34,929 bases of DNA, from contig CANFWT010000024.1 in assembly GCA_947450895.1 (NCBI GenBank), positions 1 to 34,929 of the forward strand, in the 5' to 3' direction. A program made the translations under genes and the position numbers. Below are positions 1-7,377 of the stretch, piece by piece (positions within the stretch are counted from its first letter, which is position 1; each line of letters begins with the position of its first letter). This DNA is from Comamonadaceae bacterium. Its GTDB lineage: Bacteria > Pseudomonadota > Gammaproteobacteria > Burkholderiales > Burkholderiaceae_C. The notes under the pieces are model-generated. The model made no database searches and was not told where the DNA came from. It worked only from the letters and a program-made list of their open reading frames with translations.

Positions 1-382
1 ACCGGCCTCCACGCCGCTGCCGCCCGAGTTGTTTGAGTGGTTTCCGGTGTTGCACGAAATGCGCCACCGGCGCGGCGGCGACCTCTCAGGCGGTCAGCAG
101 CAGCAGCTTGCCATTGCGCGCGCACTCGCCGCTGGCCCCAAGGTCTTGGTGCTCGACGAGCCTACCGAAGGCATTCAGCCCAGCATCATCAAAGACATTG
201 GCCGGGTGATTCGCATGCTGGCCGACAAGGGCTCCATGGCGATTGTGCTGGTCGAGCAGTACTACGACTTTGCCCGCGAGCTGGCCGACGACTACATCGT
301 GATGGAACGCGGCTCGGTGCTGGCGCGGGGGCGCGGCGCCAACATGGAAATTGACGGAGTGCGCGAGCTGGTGGCCATTTAA
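1..382 (+). CDS. urtE: Urea ABC transporter ATP-binding subunit UrtE, 3' part
   Basis: This is the C-terminal part of a LivF/UrtE-type ABC ATPase; the reading frame is open to the left edge, so the start lies outside. UrtE is one of the two ATPases powering the UrtABCDE urea importer at the inner membrane. Visible are the ABC signature (LSGGQQQQLAIARAL), Walker B (VLVLDEP) followed by TEGIQPSII, and the late VLVEQYYDFA segment typical of this branch. The lead-in LPPELFEWFPVLHEM and the RRGGDLSGGQ context are characteristic of UrtE rather than amino-acid LivF. The gene ends 28 bases before the end of ureD on the other strand. Assignment is from recognition of the family; other urt genes are not in view. 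Confidence 0.9.
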   Translation, partial: PASTPLPPELFEWFPVLHEMRHRRGGDLSGGQQQQLAIARALAAGPKVLVLDEPTEGIQPSIIKDIGRVIRMLADKGSMAIVLVEQYYDFARELADDYIVMERGSVLARGRGANMEIDGVRELVAI

Positions 383-410
383 GGCGGCAAGTCCCGCCTG
401 GTGGGCGCGC

Positions 411-1241
411 TTACATCGCCCAGATGCGGGGCGAACTCGCCGCCATGTTCCACAGCTGCACCCGCCAGGCCAAGCGGATTTGGCGCAGCAATCCCATCAC
501 CGCCTCCACCTGTGGAGCCACTACCCGCACCACCACGGTTTGCGCGTTGGGGCTGGTGGCGCCGGCCGTCGCTGCCAGGGCGTGCGCAGCGATTACCTCA
601 CGCGCCGCGTCCAGCGCGCTTGCTTTGTAGGCGCGGTCCATGGGCTGGCCGCACACCAGGTACATGGTGGCCCAGCAGCGCATGCCCGCCAGGCCCGCCG
701 GTCCATTGAGCAGCAGCGCGTCGCTCGCGTCCACGCGGCCGCGCTCCAGCCAGACGCCGGGCAGTTCCACATGCTGCTGCACAAAACCGTCCACAAAAGG
801 CAGGTCCGCGTGCGGCAGCCCCAGCGCGGTCACATCCCAGCCCATCACCTGCGCGTGGGGCGCCAGCTCCAGGGTGAGCCGGTTTTCGGCCCGGCAGCCG
901 CTGTAGCAAATGGTCTCCAGCGGCAGCCACTCGATGCGCGCATCGTCCTCCAGCGCCAGGTGCGTACGCTGCACGGCCAGTTCCCCGTCGCTGCGGTAAA
1001 AGCGGGTCGCGCCGGGGGTAGTGATCAGCCCGTGGGCACCAGCCGCTGCACGAACCTGCAAGTCCAGCGTGTCGCCACCCACCAGGCCGCCCGGTGGATG
1101 CACCAGCACGTTGTGGCACACCGCGTCGCCTTCGGGGTACAGGCTTTGCAAAATACGCAGCGGCCCTTGGTGCAGGTGCCGCGCCACGGTACGCCCGCTC
1201 TGGTGCGTATAGTCAAGCTGAAGGTGGGCGTGCCAGGACAT
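411..1241 (-). CDS. ureD: Urease accessory protein UreD
   Basis: UreD (UreH) binds apo-urease and recruits UreF/UreG for nickel-centre assembly in the cytoplasm. Family features run through the whole length: the GRTV...GPLRILQSLYPEG opening, VHPPGGLVGGDTL, TPGATRFYRS, LPLETICYSGC, the WDVTALGLP block, and a C-terminus ending in PRIWAM. The ATG used here gives 276 residues starting MSWHAHLQL; a TTG nine codons upstream is possible but has no clear ribosome site. In related genomes ureD normally follows urtE in the same direction with ureA next; here it runs towards urtE and no other urease gene is visible. It lies 120 bases downstream of the channel genes on the same strand and could receive read-through from them. 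Confidence 0.9.
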   Translation of the reverse strand: MSWHAHLQLDYTHQSGRTVARHLHQGPLRILQSLYPEGDAVCHNVLVHPPGGLVGGDTLDLQVRAAAGAHGLITTPGATRFYRSDGELAVQRTHLALEDDARIEWLPLETICYSGCRAENRLTLELAPHAQVMGWDVTALGLPHADLPFVDGFVQQHVELPGVWLERGRVDASDALLLNGPAGLAGMRCWATMYLVCGQPMDRAYKASALDAAREVIAAHALAATAGATSPNAQTVVVRVVAPQVEAVMGLLRQIRLAWRVQLWNMAASSPRIWAM

Positions 1242-1361
1242 GGTCGGTTTGGAATTGCGCTGCTGCAATGTGCTCGGAGTCCTCGCCTCGCGGTCCCACC
1301 TAGGGTCGAACCCAAGCGGCTTAACCTGCGCCTGCGCACGACAATCGTACCCGCGGGCGGA

Positions 1362-2324
1362 TTAGGATTGCGCGGACTCTCTCTCCTTGGCCCGTCGCTC
1401 GGATTCAATTTGTTCCGCAATGGCGGCTACCTGCTCGTCGCTCATACCGAACTTGGCTTGCATTTGCTTGAGCTTGACCTTTTCCTCGTCAGAGACGATG
1501 CCATCGGCCAGCACCTCGCGCACCTCCAACTCGTACACCGCCTCGCGACGTTGAACTTGGGCCGTATACGCAGTGGCTACGACACCGGTCAGGATCGCCG
1601 CCAAGGCAATGGCCAAGACCTGGGTGAAAACAACCATTACTACACCCAAAAAGCTTACCGGGTCCACATTGCCCCAGCCCGAAATGATCGTGATGATGAA
1701 CCAGTGCATGGCCGCAGGAATGGATGGGAATACATCCGGCTGGTCGTGCCCTTCAATCAGGTACATCAGCGAGGAAAAAAGCAAGCAGCTAATCAACAGC
1801 AGAAACAAGGCGGACGAAAAAGAATCTCTTTCCGATTTGATGGCTTCCAGCAAATCGTCCATCGCACTGTTGTAGCGCGACAACTTGAATATACGCATCA
1901 ACCGGAACATGCGCAGCACGCGCAGGTCGGCTCCAGGGAAAAGCAGCTGCAAATAAAACGGCGCGGTGCTGGCGAAATCAACCAAACCGAAGGGACTGAA
2001 TAAATATTCTTTGCGTCCCCGCCACGCGCTACCTGCTTGCGTAGGATACTTTTCGCCATAGGACCAGACGCGTAAAACGTATTCCATCGAGAATACGACC
2101 ACGCTGACCATATCGAACCAGTGGAAATAATGGGCGTATGCCTCATGCAAATCGTGCATGGACTCCAAAATAATAGCCAAGACGTTGGCGACTACCAATG
2201 AGGCGATGAAAATCTCGCAGGCTTTGCTGGCGCCGTCGTGCACCGCACCATCGAGTATTTCAAAAACACGTCGTTTGATTCTTTTGGAATCCATTGGCGT
2301 TGGAGGCGTCGTGGTGCTGCTCAT
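1362..2324 (-). CDS. Voltage-gated ion channel (6TM) with SGWGN pore motif
   Basis: A 320-residue six-helix channel of the Ion_trans family. S1 is about residues 36-55, S2 70-88, S3 110-128. S4 has basic residues every third position (R135, R138, R141, R144, K147, R150). S5 is 170-190, followed by a pore loop and S6 225-252. The filter reads T-I-I-S-G-W-G-N-V-D-P (212-222) where a potassium channel has T-x-x-T-V-G-Y-G-D: the ligand threonine is Ile214, Val is Ser215, Tyr is Trp217 and Asp is Asn219. A charged helical tail (about 265-310) carries the motif ADGIVSDEEK. The start overlaps the previous stop (ATGA), so it is probably co-translated with the paralogue upstream. Selectivity cannot be deduced and may not be potassium. 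Confidence 0.85.
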   Translation of the reverse strand: MSSTTTPPTPMDSKRIKRRVFEILDGAVHDGASKACEIFIASLVVANVLAIILESMHDLHEAYAHYFHWFDMVSVVVFSMEYVLRVWSYGEKYPTQAGSAWRGRKEYLFSPFGLVDFASTAPFYLQLLFPGADLRVLRMFRLMRIFKLSRYNSAMDDLLEAIKSERDSFSSALFLLLISCLLFSSLMYLIEGHDQPDVFPSIPAAMHWFIITIISGWGNVDPVSFLGVVMVVFTQVLAIALAAILTGVVATAYTAQVQRREAVYELEVREVLADGIVSDEEKVKLKQMQAKFGMSDEQVAAIAEQIESERRAKERESAQS

Positions 2325-3223
2325 TTCTTTTTCTTCTCAGCTTCGTCAATGAAAACTTGAACCTGCGCATCGGACAACCGGTATTTTGTCTGGAGGCTCT
2401 TGAGGGTTTCGCGCTCGGCGTTGGTGACGATGCCATCGGCCAGTGCCAATCGCAACTGGCTTTGGTACGCAGCCTTTTTGCGTGATATTTGGTTCGAAAA
2501 CGCGGACGCCACAATACCAGTCATGATGGCCGCCATACAGACTCCGAGGAACCCCGTCATCAGTGCGATCACCTCGCCGGCTTTGGTCACTGGCTCGACG
2601 TTTCCGTAACCCGACGTGATGGTCACAATCGCCCAGTAAATGGAGTGGGGAATTGATCCAAAAAACTGGGGCTGTTCGTGCCCTTCGGCGAAATGCATCA
2701 GAGACGCTGACACAACAGTGGCAATCAGCAGCAAGAACGCGGCAGATCCAAACGCTCGGCGCTCAGAATGCACTGCATGAAACAAATCCTGCAGCGCTGT
2801 GTTGTACTTTGACAGCTTCAAAATACGCAGCAGCCGCAGTACGCGCAATATCCGCAGGTCCAGTGCAGGGAAGAACATATGCAGGTAATGGGGCATCGTC
2901 GCAAAAAAGTCCACCAGGCCAAATGCACTGAACATATACATGCGCCGCCCCTTCCAGGCGCTGCCCTCGCTGTCTATGAATTTGGCACCCAGCGACCAAA
3001 CGCGCAGTACATACTCCAGCGTGAAAAACATTACGCTCCAAAACTCAAATTCGTGAAAGAAGTCTTTGTATTGGGCGTGAACTTCCGGGACCGAGTCCAG
3101 AATAACCGCTGAGCAGTTTGCCAAAACTACCAGAGTAATCATCCACTCCACGTAGCGGCTGGTTTTGTATTTGGGAGACCCTTCAAGGATCTCCATCAAA
3201 GCGCGTTTCAAGTCATTCACCAT
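2321..3223 (-). CDS. Voltage-gated ion channel (6TM) with SGYGN pore motif
   Basis: A 300-residue paralogue of its downstream neighbour. S4 is DLRILRVLRLLRILKLSK (R124, R127, R130, R133, K136, K139). The pore reads T-I-T-S-G-Y-G-N-V-E-P (201-211). The threonine ligand and GYG are kept, but the valine is Ser204 and the aspartate is Asn208. The G-[aromatic]-G-N-V-x-P part resembles eukaryotic EAG/ERG channels, which have GFGNV. The tail carries ADGIVTNAERETLKSLQ. The ATG at 3223 (MVNDLKRALM) is used; a GTG at 3238 is an alternative with an AGGA upstream. A strong terminator hairpin ends 12 bases before the ATG and contains that AGGA in its loop region, so expression is either from read-through or controlled there. 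The stop overlaps the next start. Confidence 0.85.
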   Translation of the reverse strand: MVNDLKRALMEILEGSPKYKTSRYVEWMITLVVLANCSAVILDSVPEVHAQYKDFFHEFEFWSVMFFTLEYVLRVWSLGAKFIDSEGSAWKGRRMYMFSAFGLVDFFATMPHYLHMFFPALDLRILRVLRLLRILKLSKYNTALQDLFHAVHSERRAFGSAAFLLLIATVVSASLMHFAEGHEQPQFFGSIPHSIYWAIVTITSGYGNVEPVTKAGEVIALMTGFLGVCMAAIMTGIVASAFSNQISRKKAAYQSQLRLALADGIVTNAERETLKSLQTKYRLSDAQVQVFIDEAEKKKK

Positions 3224-3234
3224 ATAAAAAATAA

Positions 3235-3254
3235 ACACCGCATTCCTGCGGTGT
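3235..3254 (-). terminator. Intrinsic terminator/attenuator between channel genes
   Basis: On the minus strand a perfect 8-bp stem (ACACCGCA / TGCGGTGT) closes a GGAA tetraloop and is followed directly by TTATTTTTT. This is a textbook rho-independent terminator for the two genes upstream (5604 to 3335). What is odd is its place: the ATG of the next channel gene is only 12 bases beyond the stem, and the U-tract forms that gene's leader, so the element may act as an attenuator. Confidence 0.85.
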
Positions 3255-3334
3255 CCGGTAGCTCGTTCCTGCGATTGTCTCAGATGCCAGCGGGGCTTCT
3301 ATGACAGTGTTGAGATGAATGTGGTCCCTGCGGG

Positions 3335-4972
3335 CTACTGCTGGATATGCCGCCACAAATCCATTTCACTGGGTGAAAGTCGCCCTTTGGCGGCTGCAAG
3401 CGCCTCAAACGCCACCGGGTCCGTCAGCACCGCAAGTTGACGCATTTGGCTGAGTAAAGATTTGTAATGTTCAATAGCCAGCTCTGGTTTTTCTGCGATG
3501 GTGTTGATCGGCAGGGCTTGGAGTTTGGACTCCTTTTCCAGCTCATTTTCAATTTGCTTAATGAGAGTTGTTACTTCCATCTCGTTAAGGTGCATTCTTT
3601 GAGCCTCTTTACGGATCAGCGCAATTTCCTCCGGGTCAATCACTCCATCCTTCAGTATATTGCGCAGGTTTTCTTTGAGTTCTTCCCGCTCCTTGTACAG
3701 CTCGTCGCTGAAGGCAGATGCCAACAAAGCCGCCGGAATGGCGAAAATACCAATGCCAATGAATGCCAGCACTACCGTCATGATGCGCCCTGGCACGGTG
3801 ACCGGTGAAATATCACCGTAGCCAACCGATGCGAGCGTGATGACTGCCCAGTAAATCGCTGTCGGGATATTTTCAAATTTGTCGGGTTGTGCTTCGTACT
3901 CAAACAAGTAGCCCAGAGAGGCGGTGAGTACGACCAGCAATATCATGATGAAGCCAGCCGCCGCAATGACCGGCCACTCTCGCTTCAATACTTTGCCCAG
4001 CGTTGCGGTGGCGTCGTTGCCCCGCGTGAGTTTGAGCAACCGTGTGAGTCGGAAGACGCGAAGAAACCGCAAATCGAGCAAATGGTGAAGAAAAACTTCA
4101 AGAAAGAAGGGAAGAATGGCCAAGAGGTCGATTACCGTTGAGATGGACTTGGCCTGCCGCCAGCGGCCCGCGATTGCGCCTTTGAATCCAGGCTCTTCAA
4201 CGCAGCAGTAAAGCCGCATACAGTACTCAATGGTAAAGATGGCAACTGCTACCGAGTCGAGTATCACAAACTCGACGTTGAGCATGTAGGAAACACTTTG
4301 TACGGATTCCACTATGACCGCTAGCACCGAAACCATCACCCATACAGCAATAAAGGTCTCAAAAATGATTTGAAGGCGGCCGCCATACGGGCTGTCAAAG
4401 ACCAAGGCATGCATTTTTTGACGAAAACTACGGCCACGGTTCAGGATAACGAATTCCTGATACGCCGGAACAATAATCCGAAATAACTTAAGTATCCGTA
4501 ACAGGCGCAAGGCCCTTAATACCCGTAAATCGAGTGGTAAAAAAGCCTGTAAATAAAAAGGCGCTACCGCAAGAAAGTCGATAATAGCAAAGGGACTGCT
4601 TATATAGCCAAGGCGCGCGTATTTTTTCGCTTTGAACTCTTCGTCTTCTGGTGCCAGATACAGGCGTAAAAAATACTCAATGGTAAAAATGCTGATTGAT
4701 ACGATATCGAAGAAATGAAACCACTGGCGATTGGGCTCGAAGATGCCTGGAACCTGCTCAAAAACCAAGGTAAAAAGGTTTGCGACGATCAGCAAACCGA
4801 TCCATTTTTCGATAGATTTGTGGTGGTTTCCAGGGATATGGGGATCAAGCAGCCAGGAATGTAGCCACTTGCGAATAGGCAAATCTTTCGAAATGTTCGC
4901 TTCAACGATTTCTGCGCCTAAGATACTCTTGACATCAAGATGCTTGATGGAAATGGTTTTTTGATTGTCCAT
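3335..4972 (-). CDS. Tandem voltage-sensor potassium channel (4TM+6TM)
   Basis: A 545-residue channel protein with two voltage-sensor domains and one pore. Sensor 1: S1 about 55-75, S2 84-106, S3 124-144, S4 148-165 with R150, R153, R156, R159, K162, R165; no pore follows it. Sensor 2: S1 203-223, S2 232-255, S3 276-296, S4 299-317 (R302, R305, R308, R311, K314, R317). Then come S5 333-357, filter ASVGYGDISP (381-390) and S6 394-420. The filter is close to a standard potassium filter (Ser382 for Thr). The lead-ins to the two sensors resemble each other (LHSWLLDPHIPG and MHALVFDSPYGG), pointing to internal duplication. The cytoplasmic tail has KDGVIDPEEI, the motif shared with both downstream channels, then about 65 extra residues. 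SD GAGGT precedes the ATG. Base composition is clearly more AT-rich than neighbours. Confidence 0.88.
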   Translation of the reverse strand: MDNQKTISIKHLDVKSILGAEIVEANISKDLPIRKWLHSWLLDPHIPGNHHKSIEKWIGLLIVANLFTLVFEQVPGIFEPNRQWFHFFDIVSISIFTIEYFLRLYLAPEDEEFKAKKYARLGYISSPFAIIDFLAVAPFYLQAFLPLDLRVLRALRLLRILKLFRIIVPAYQEFVILNRGRSFRQKMHALVFDSPYGGRLQIIFETFIAVWVMVSVLAVIVESVQSVSYMLNVEFVILDSVAVAIFTIEYCMRLYCCVEEPGFKGAIAGRWRQAKSISTVIDLLAILPFFLEVFLHHLLDLRFLRVFRLTRLLKLTRGNDATATLGKVLKREWPVIAAAGFIMILLVVLTASLGYLFEYEAQPDKFENIPTAIYWAVITLASVGYGDISPVTVPGRIMTVVLAFIGIGIFAIPAALLASAFSDELYKEREELKENLRNILKDGVIDPEEIALIRKEAQRMHLNEMEVTTLIKQIENELEKESKLQALPINTIAEKPELAIEHYKSLLSQMRQLAVLTDPVAFEALAAAKGRLSPSEMDLWRHIQQ

Positions 4973-4980
4973 GGTACACC

Positions 4981-5604
4981 TCAGAATTCAAGTTCAGCTA
5001 TTTTGATGGGGTACGAGCCCTTATCGCACACGGTGATCTTGAGTAGTAGTTTTGCCGCAATCGAGTCCGTGGGCTGCAATTGCGAAATCACCGTAGGAAT
5101 GGCCGAACCCGGTGGGTTTGCGGTGATTTTGTCGATCGCAATCGAGCCCACCAAGCTGTGGTTCGATGGGTCGCATGTGGGAACAAAGACGGGCGGCAGA
5201 CCCGTGAACGGATTGCGCATTTCCTTGAAGTCGGTGTGCGTCGTTAGATAGCTAAGGCACTGCCCCCAAGTCGCTGTGAGTGGGGCGGGTTGCGTTGTGG
5301 GCGCTTCAGTGGAAGTGTCCAAACCTTTGCCGCCGAGATCCTTGCCAGTCGGGCTGGCGTCACCCGTGCATGCCGCGTTCGCATACTCCGGGGTAAACCG
5401 TTTAGCGCTTTCCTGGGTGATCCAAGCCGCCAGCTTTTCCCCGTTGCGCTTGGTTCCCTCTGTTTTCAGTGCCTCACGGTGGGCAAGAATGCCAAGCCAG
5501 CTCACGAGCACCAGTACCACGGCCGTAAAGGCCAGAAACGCTTTGTCCGAAAGCGTCCAAGGTGGGTTGCTTGCTTGTGTTGGTGGGTCGGTCAATGCGT
5601 CCAT
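4981..5604 (-). CDS. Hypothetical single-pass membrane protein, first gene of channel cluster
   Basis: Not recognised as a named family. The 207 residues have a short polar N-terminus, one membrane helix at about 22-40 (FLAFTAVVLVLVSWLGIL) and a large soluble part. That part has four cysteines (C79, C116, C144, C193), a low-complexity Thr/Pro linker (about 95-112), then a compact region with NPFTGLP and a C-terminus DKGSYPIKIAELEF. If the soluble part is periplasmic the cysteines could form two disulfides. The charges flanking the helix do not settle the topology. The ATG has AAGGA 8 bases upstream. Its stop is 8 bases from the tandem-sensor channel, so the two are almost certainly one transcript and a partner or auxiliary-subunit role is possible; that is inference only. 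Confidence 0.7.
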   Translation of the reverse strand: MDALTDPPTQASNPPWTLSDKAFLAFTAVVLVLVSWLGILAHREALKTEGTKRNGEKLAAWITQESAKRFTPEYANAACTGDASPTGKDLGGKGLDTSTEAPTTQPAPLTATWGQCLSYLTTHTDFKEMRNPFTGLPPVFVPTCDPSNHSLVGSIAIDKITANPPGSAIPTVISQLQPTDSIAAKLLLKITVCDKGSYPIKIAELEF

Positions 5605-5755
5605 GGCGGCAGTCCTTGAAAGTGGAGACGCCAGTGCATGCCCGGTAGGCGGTCTATGACGTTGAGGTCAATGATATTCGCTAACAAAGTGTTATTTTTG
5701 GTGTTTTCGTTTATAAGCATAACGGCCAGTGGCCTGTAGGCGTACAAAAAACCCA

Positions 5756-6523
5756 TCACCCGCCTTGCGAGCCCCTGTGCGCCCAGCCCGTAGTGCGCTT
5801 CTCAATAAAGCTGAACAGCTCGTACATGCCCATGGCCATGGCACCCACCACCACCAAGCCGGCAAAAGCCAAGCCCATTTGCATGGCCGAACCCGCAGAA
5901 ATCAGCAGGTAGCCAATGCCCTCGTTGGCCGCCGTCATCTCGGACACCGTAGTGCCGACAAAAGCCAGAGTGATGGCGACTTTGAGTGAGCCGTAAAAGT
6001 AAGGCATAGATCGCGGCAGGCCGACTTTGACCAGCACGTCCCAGCGCTTGGCGCCCAGCACGCGCAGCACGTCTTCCAGCTCGGGCTCCAGCGTGGCCAG
6101 CCCGGTGGCGATGTTGACCATGATGGGAAAGAAGCTGATCAAGAACGCCGTCAATATGGCTGGCCCGGCGCCAATGCCAAACCACACCACCAAAATCGGC
6201 ACAAAGGCTGCCTTGGGCAGGGCGTTAAACGCGGTCATCAGCGGGTAGACGGCGGCATAGGCCAGGCGCGAGCTGCCAATCACAAAGCCCAGCAACACCC
6301 CAACGACGATGGCGATGCCAAAGCCCACCATGGTCACCCAAAACGTGCGCCAAGCGTGGCCGCCTATTAGGCCCTTGTATTCCCAAAACTGGCTCCAGAT
6401 GCGCGCCGGGCTGGGAAAAATGAATTCAGACACCGCAAACACGCTGCAAATCACCTGCCACAGCAGCACCACCGCCACCAGCAGCACCCAGGGCGACCAG
6501 GTTTCCAGTTGTTTTTGGTTCAT
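5756..6523 (-). CDS. ABC transporter permease, SsuC/TauC/ThiX type
   Basis: A 255-residue inner-membrane permease of the BPD_transp_1 family. It has about six hydrophobic helices and the cytoplasmic EAA-type loop around LEDVLRVLGAKRWDVLVKVGLPRSMPYF, which contacts the ATPase. The closest named groups are the nitrate/sulfonate/taurine and pyrimidine-precursor permeases. Its ATG overlaps the stop of the ATPase gene (ATGA), and the substrate-binding protein gene is upstream, so this is the last gene of a three-gene importer operon. The substrate is not shown by the sequence; the adjoining purine-catabolism genes suggest a purine-derived or related nitrogen compound. Confidence 0.88.
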   Translation of the reverse strand: MNQKQLETWSPWVLLVAVVLLWQVICSVFAVSEFIFPSPARIWSQFWEYKGLIGGHAWRTFWVTMVGFGIAIVVGVLLGFVIGSSRLAYAAVYPLMTAFNALPKAAFVPILVVWFGIGAGPAILTAFLISFFPIMVNIATGLATLEPELEDVLRVLGAKRWDVLVKVGLPRSMPYFYGSLKVAITLAFVGTTVSEMTAANEGIGYLLISAGSAMQMGLAFAGLVVVGAMAMGMYELFSFIEKRTTGWAHRGSQGG

Positions 6524-7359
6524 GGCGCGCTCCCGGCGGGCTTGGCCGCATTGTTTTGGCGCGTGGCGCCGATGTGGCCACGCAATTCATGCACGATGTC
6601 GGTGAACTCGCGCGTATAGGTCAACTCCAGATCGCGCGGGCGCGGCAGGTCGATCTCGCGCTTGACGACGAAGCGGCCCGGGCTTTTGCTCATTACGTAT
6701 ACCGTGTCGGCCAAAAACACCGACTCGCGCAGGTCATGCGTCACCAATATCACGTTGAACTGTTGCTCGGACCACAGGTCGCGCAAGATGCACCACAGGT
6801 CTTCGCGGGTGAATGCGTCCAGCGCGCCAAAGGGTTCGTCCAGCAGCAGCATCTTGGGCTCGTGGATCAGCGCGCGGCAAATGCTGGCGCGCTGTTGCAT
6901 GCCGCCTGAGAGCTGCCAGGGAAACTTGTCCTCGTAGCCGCCCAAGCCCACTTTTTGCAAGAGCGCGCGGGCGCGTTGCTCGTACTCCTTGCGCTTGGCT
7001 TTGAACTGGCTGCGGTAGGGCTCCACGATCTCCAGCGGCAGCAGCACGTTGTCCACCGTGGTGCGCCAGGGCAACAAGGAGGGCGCCTGGAAGGACATGC
7101 CCGAGATCTTCAGCGGCCCCGTGACGGGTGCGCCGTCGATGGTGATGCGGCCCTTGGACGGCATTTTCAGCCCCGTGGCCAGCTTCATAAAAGTCGATTT
7201 GCCGCAGCCCGACGGCCCGACGATGGCGATGAACTCGCCTTGGCGCACCTGGAGGTCTATCGCCTCGACGGCGAAGTTGTTTTGGGCCAGCAACTCGGGG
7301 TTGTAGGCCAGCCAAACATCTTCAAAGTTGACAAACCAGCCGGGGTCGGGGGAGTTCAT
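6520..7359 (-). CDS. ABC transporter ATP-binding protein, SsuB/TauB type
   Basis: A 279-residue ATPase with all motifs in order: Walker A GPSGCGKST, Q-loop SFQAPSLLPW, signature LSGGMQQRASICRAL, Walker B MLLLDEP followed by FGALDAFTRED, and H-loop VTHD. It energises the importer made with the permease downstream and the binding protein upstream. There are about 18 bases between the binding-protein stop and this ATG. The N-terminus (MNSPDPGWFVNFEDVWLAYNPEL) carries a short insertion before the core; otherwise length is normal for the nitrate/sulfonate/taurine branch. The substrate is unknown. Confidence 0.9.
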   Translation of the reverse strand: MNSPDPGWFVNFEDVWLAYNPELLAQNNFAVEAIDLQVRQGEFIAIVGPSGCGKSTFMKLATGLKMPSKGRITIDGAPVTGPLKISGMSFQAPSLLPWRTTVDNVLLPLEIVEPYRSQFKAKRKEYEQRARALLQKVGLGGYEDKFPWQLSGGMQQRASICRALIHEPKMLLLDEPFGALDAFTREDLWCILRDLWSEQQFNVILVTHDLRESVFLADTVYVMSKSPGRFVVKREIDLPRPRDLELTYTREFTDIVHELRGHIGATRQNNAAKPAGSAP

Positions 7360-7377
7360 GCGGCGCCTTGGTGCAGT

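Noticed and set aside
351..2003. 550-codon open frame on the plus strand
   Set aside because: It is antisense to ureD and the first channel gene, both of which have clear family motifs; the frame gives a His/Gln/Arg-rich sequence with no recognisable domain, as expected of a GC-driven shadow.
5605..5755. Promoter for the channel cluster in the AT-rich gap
   Set aside because: The gap is AT-rich and must hold the promoter, but no pair of -35 and -10 boxes with acceptable spacing could be identified by eye.
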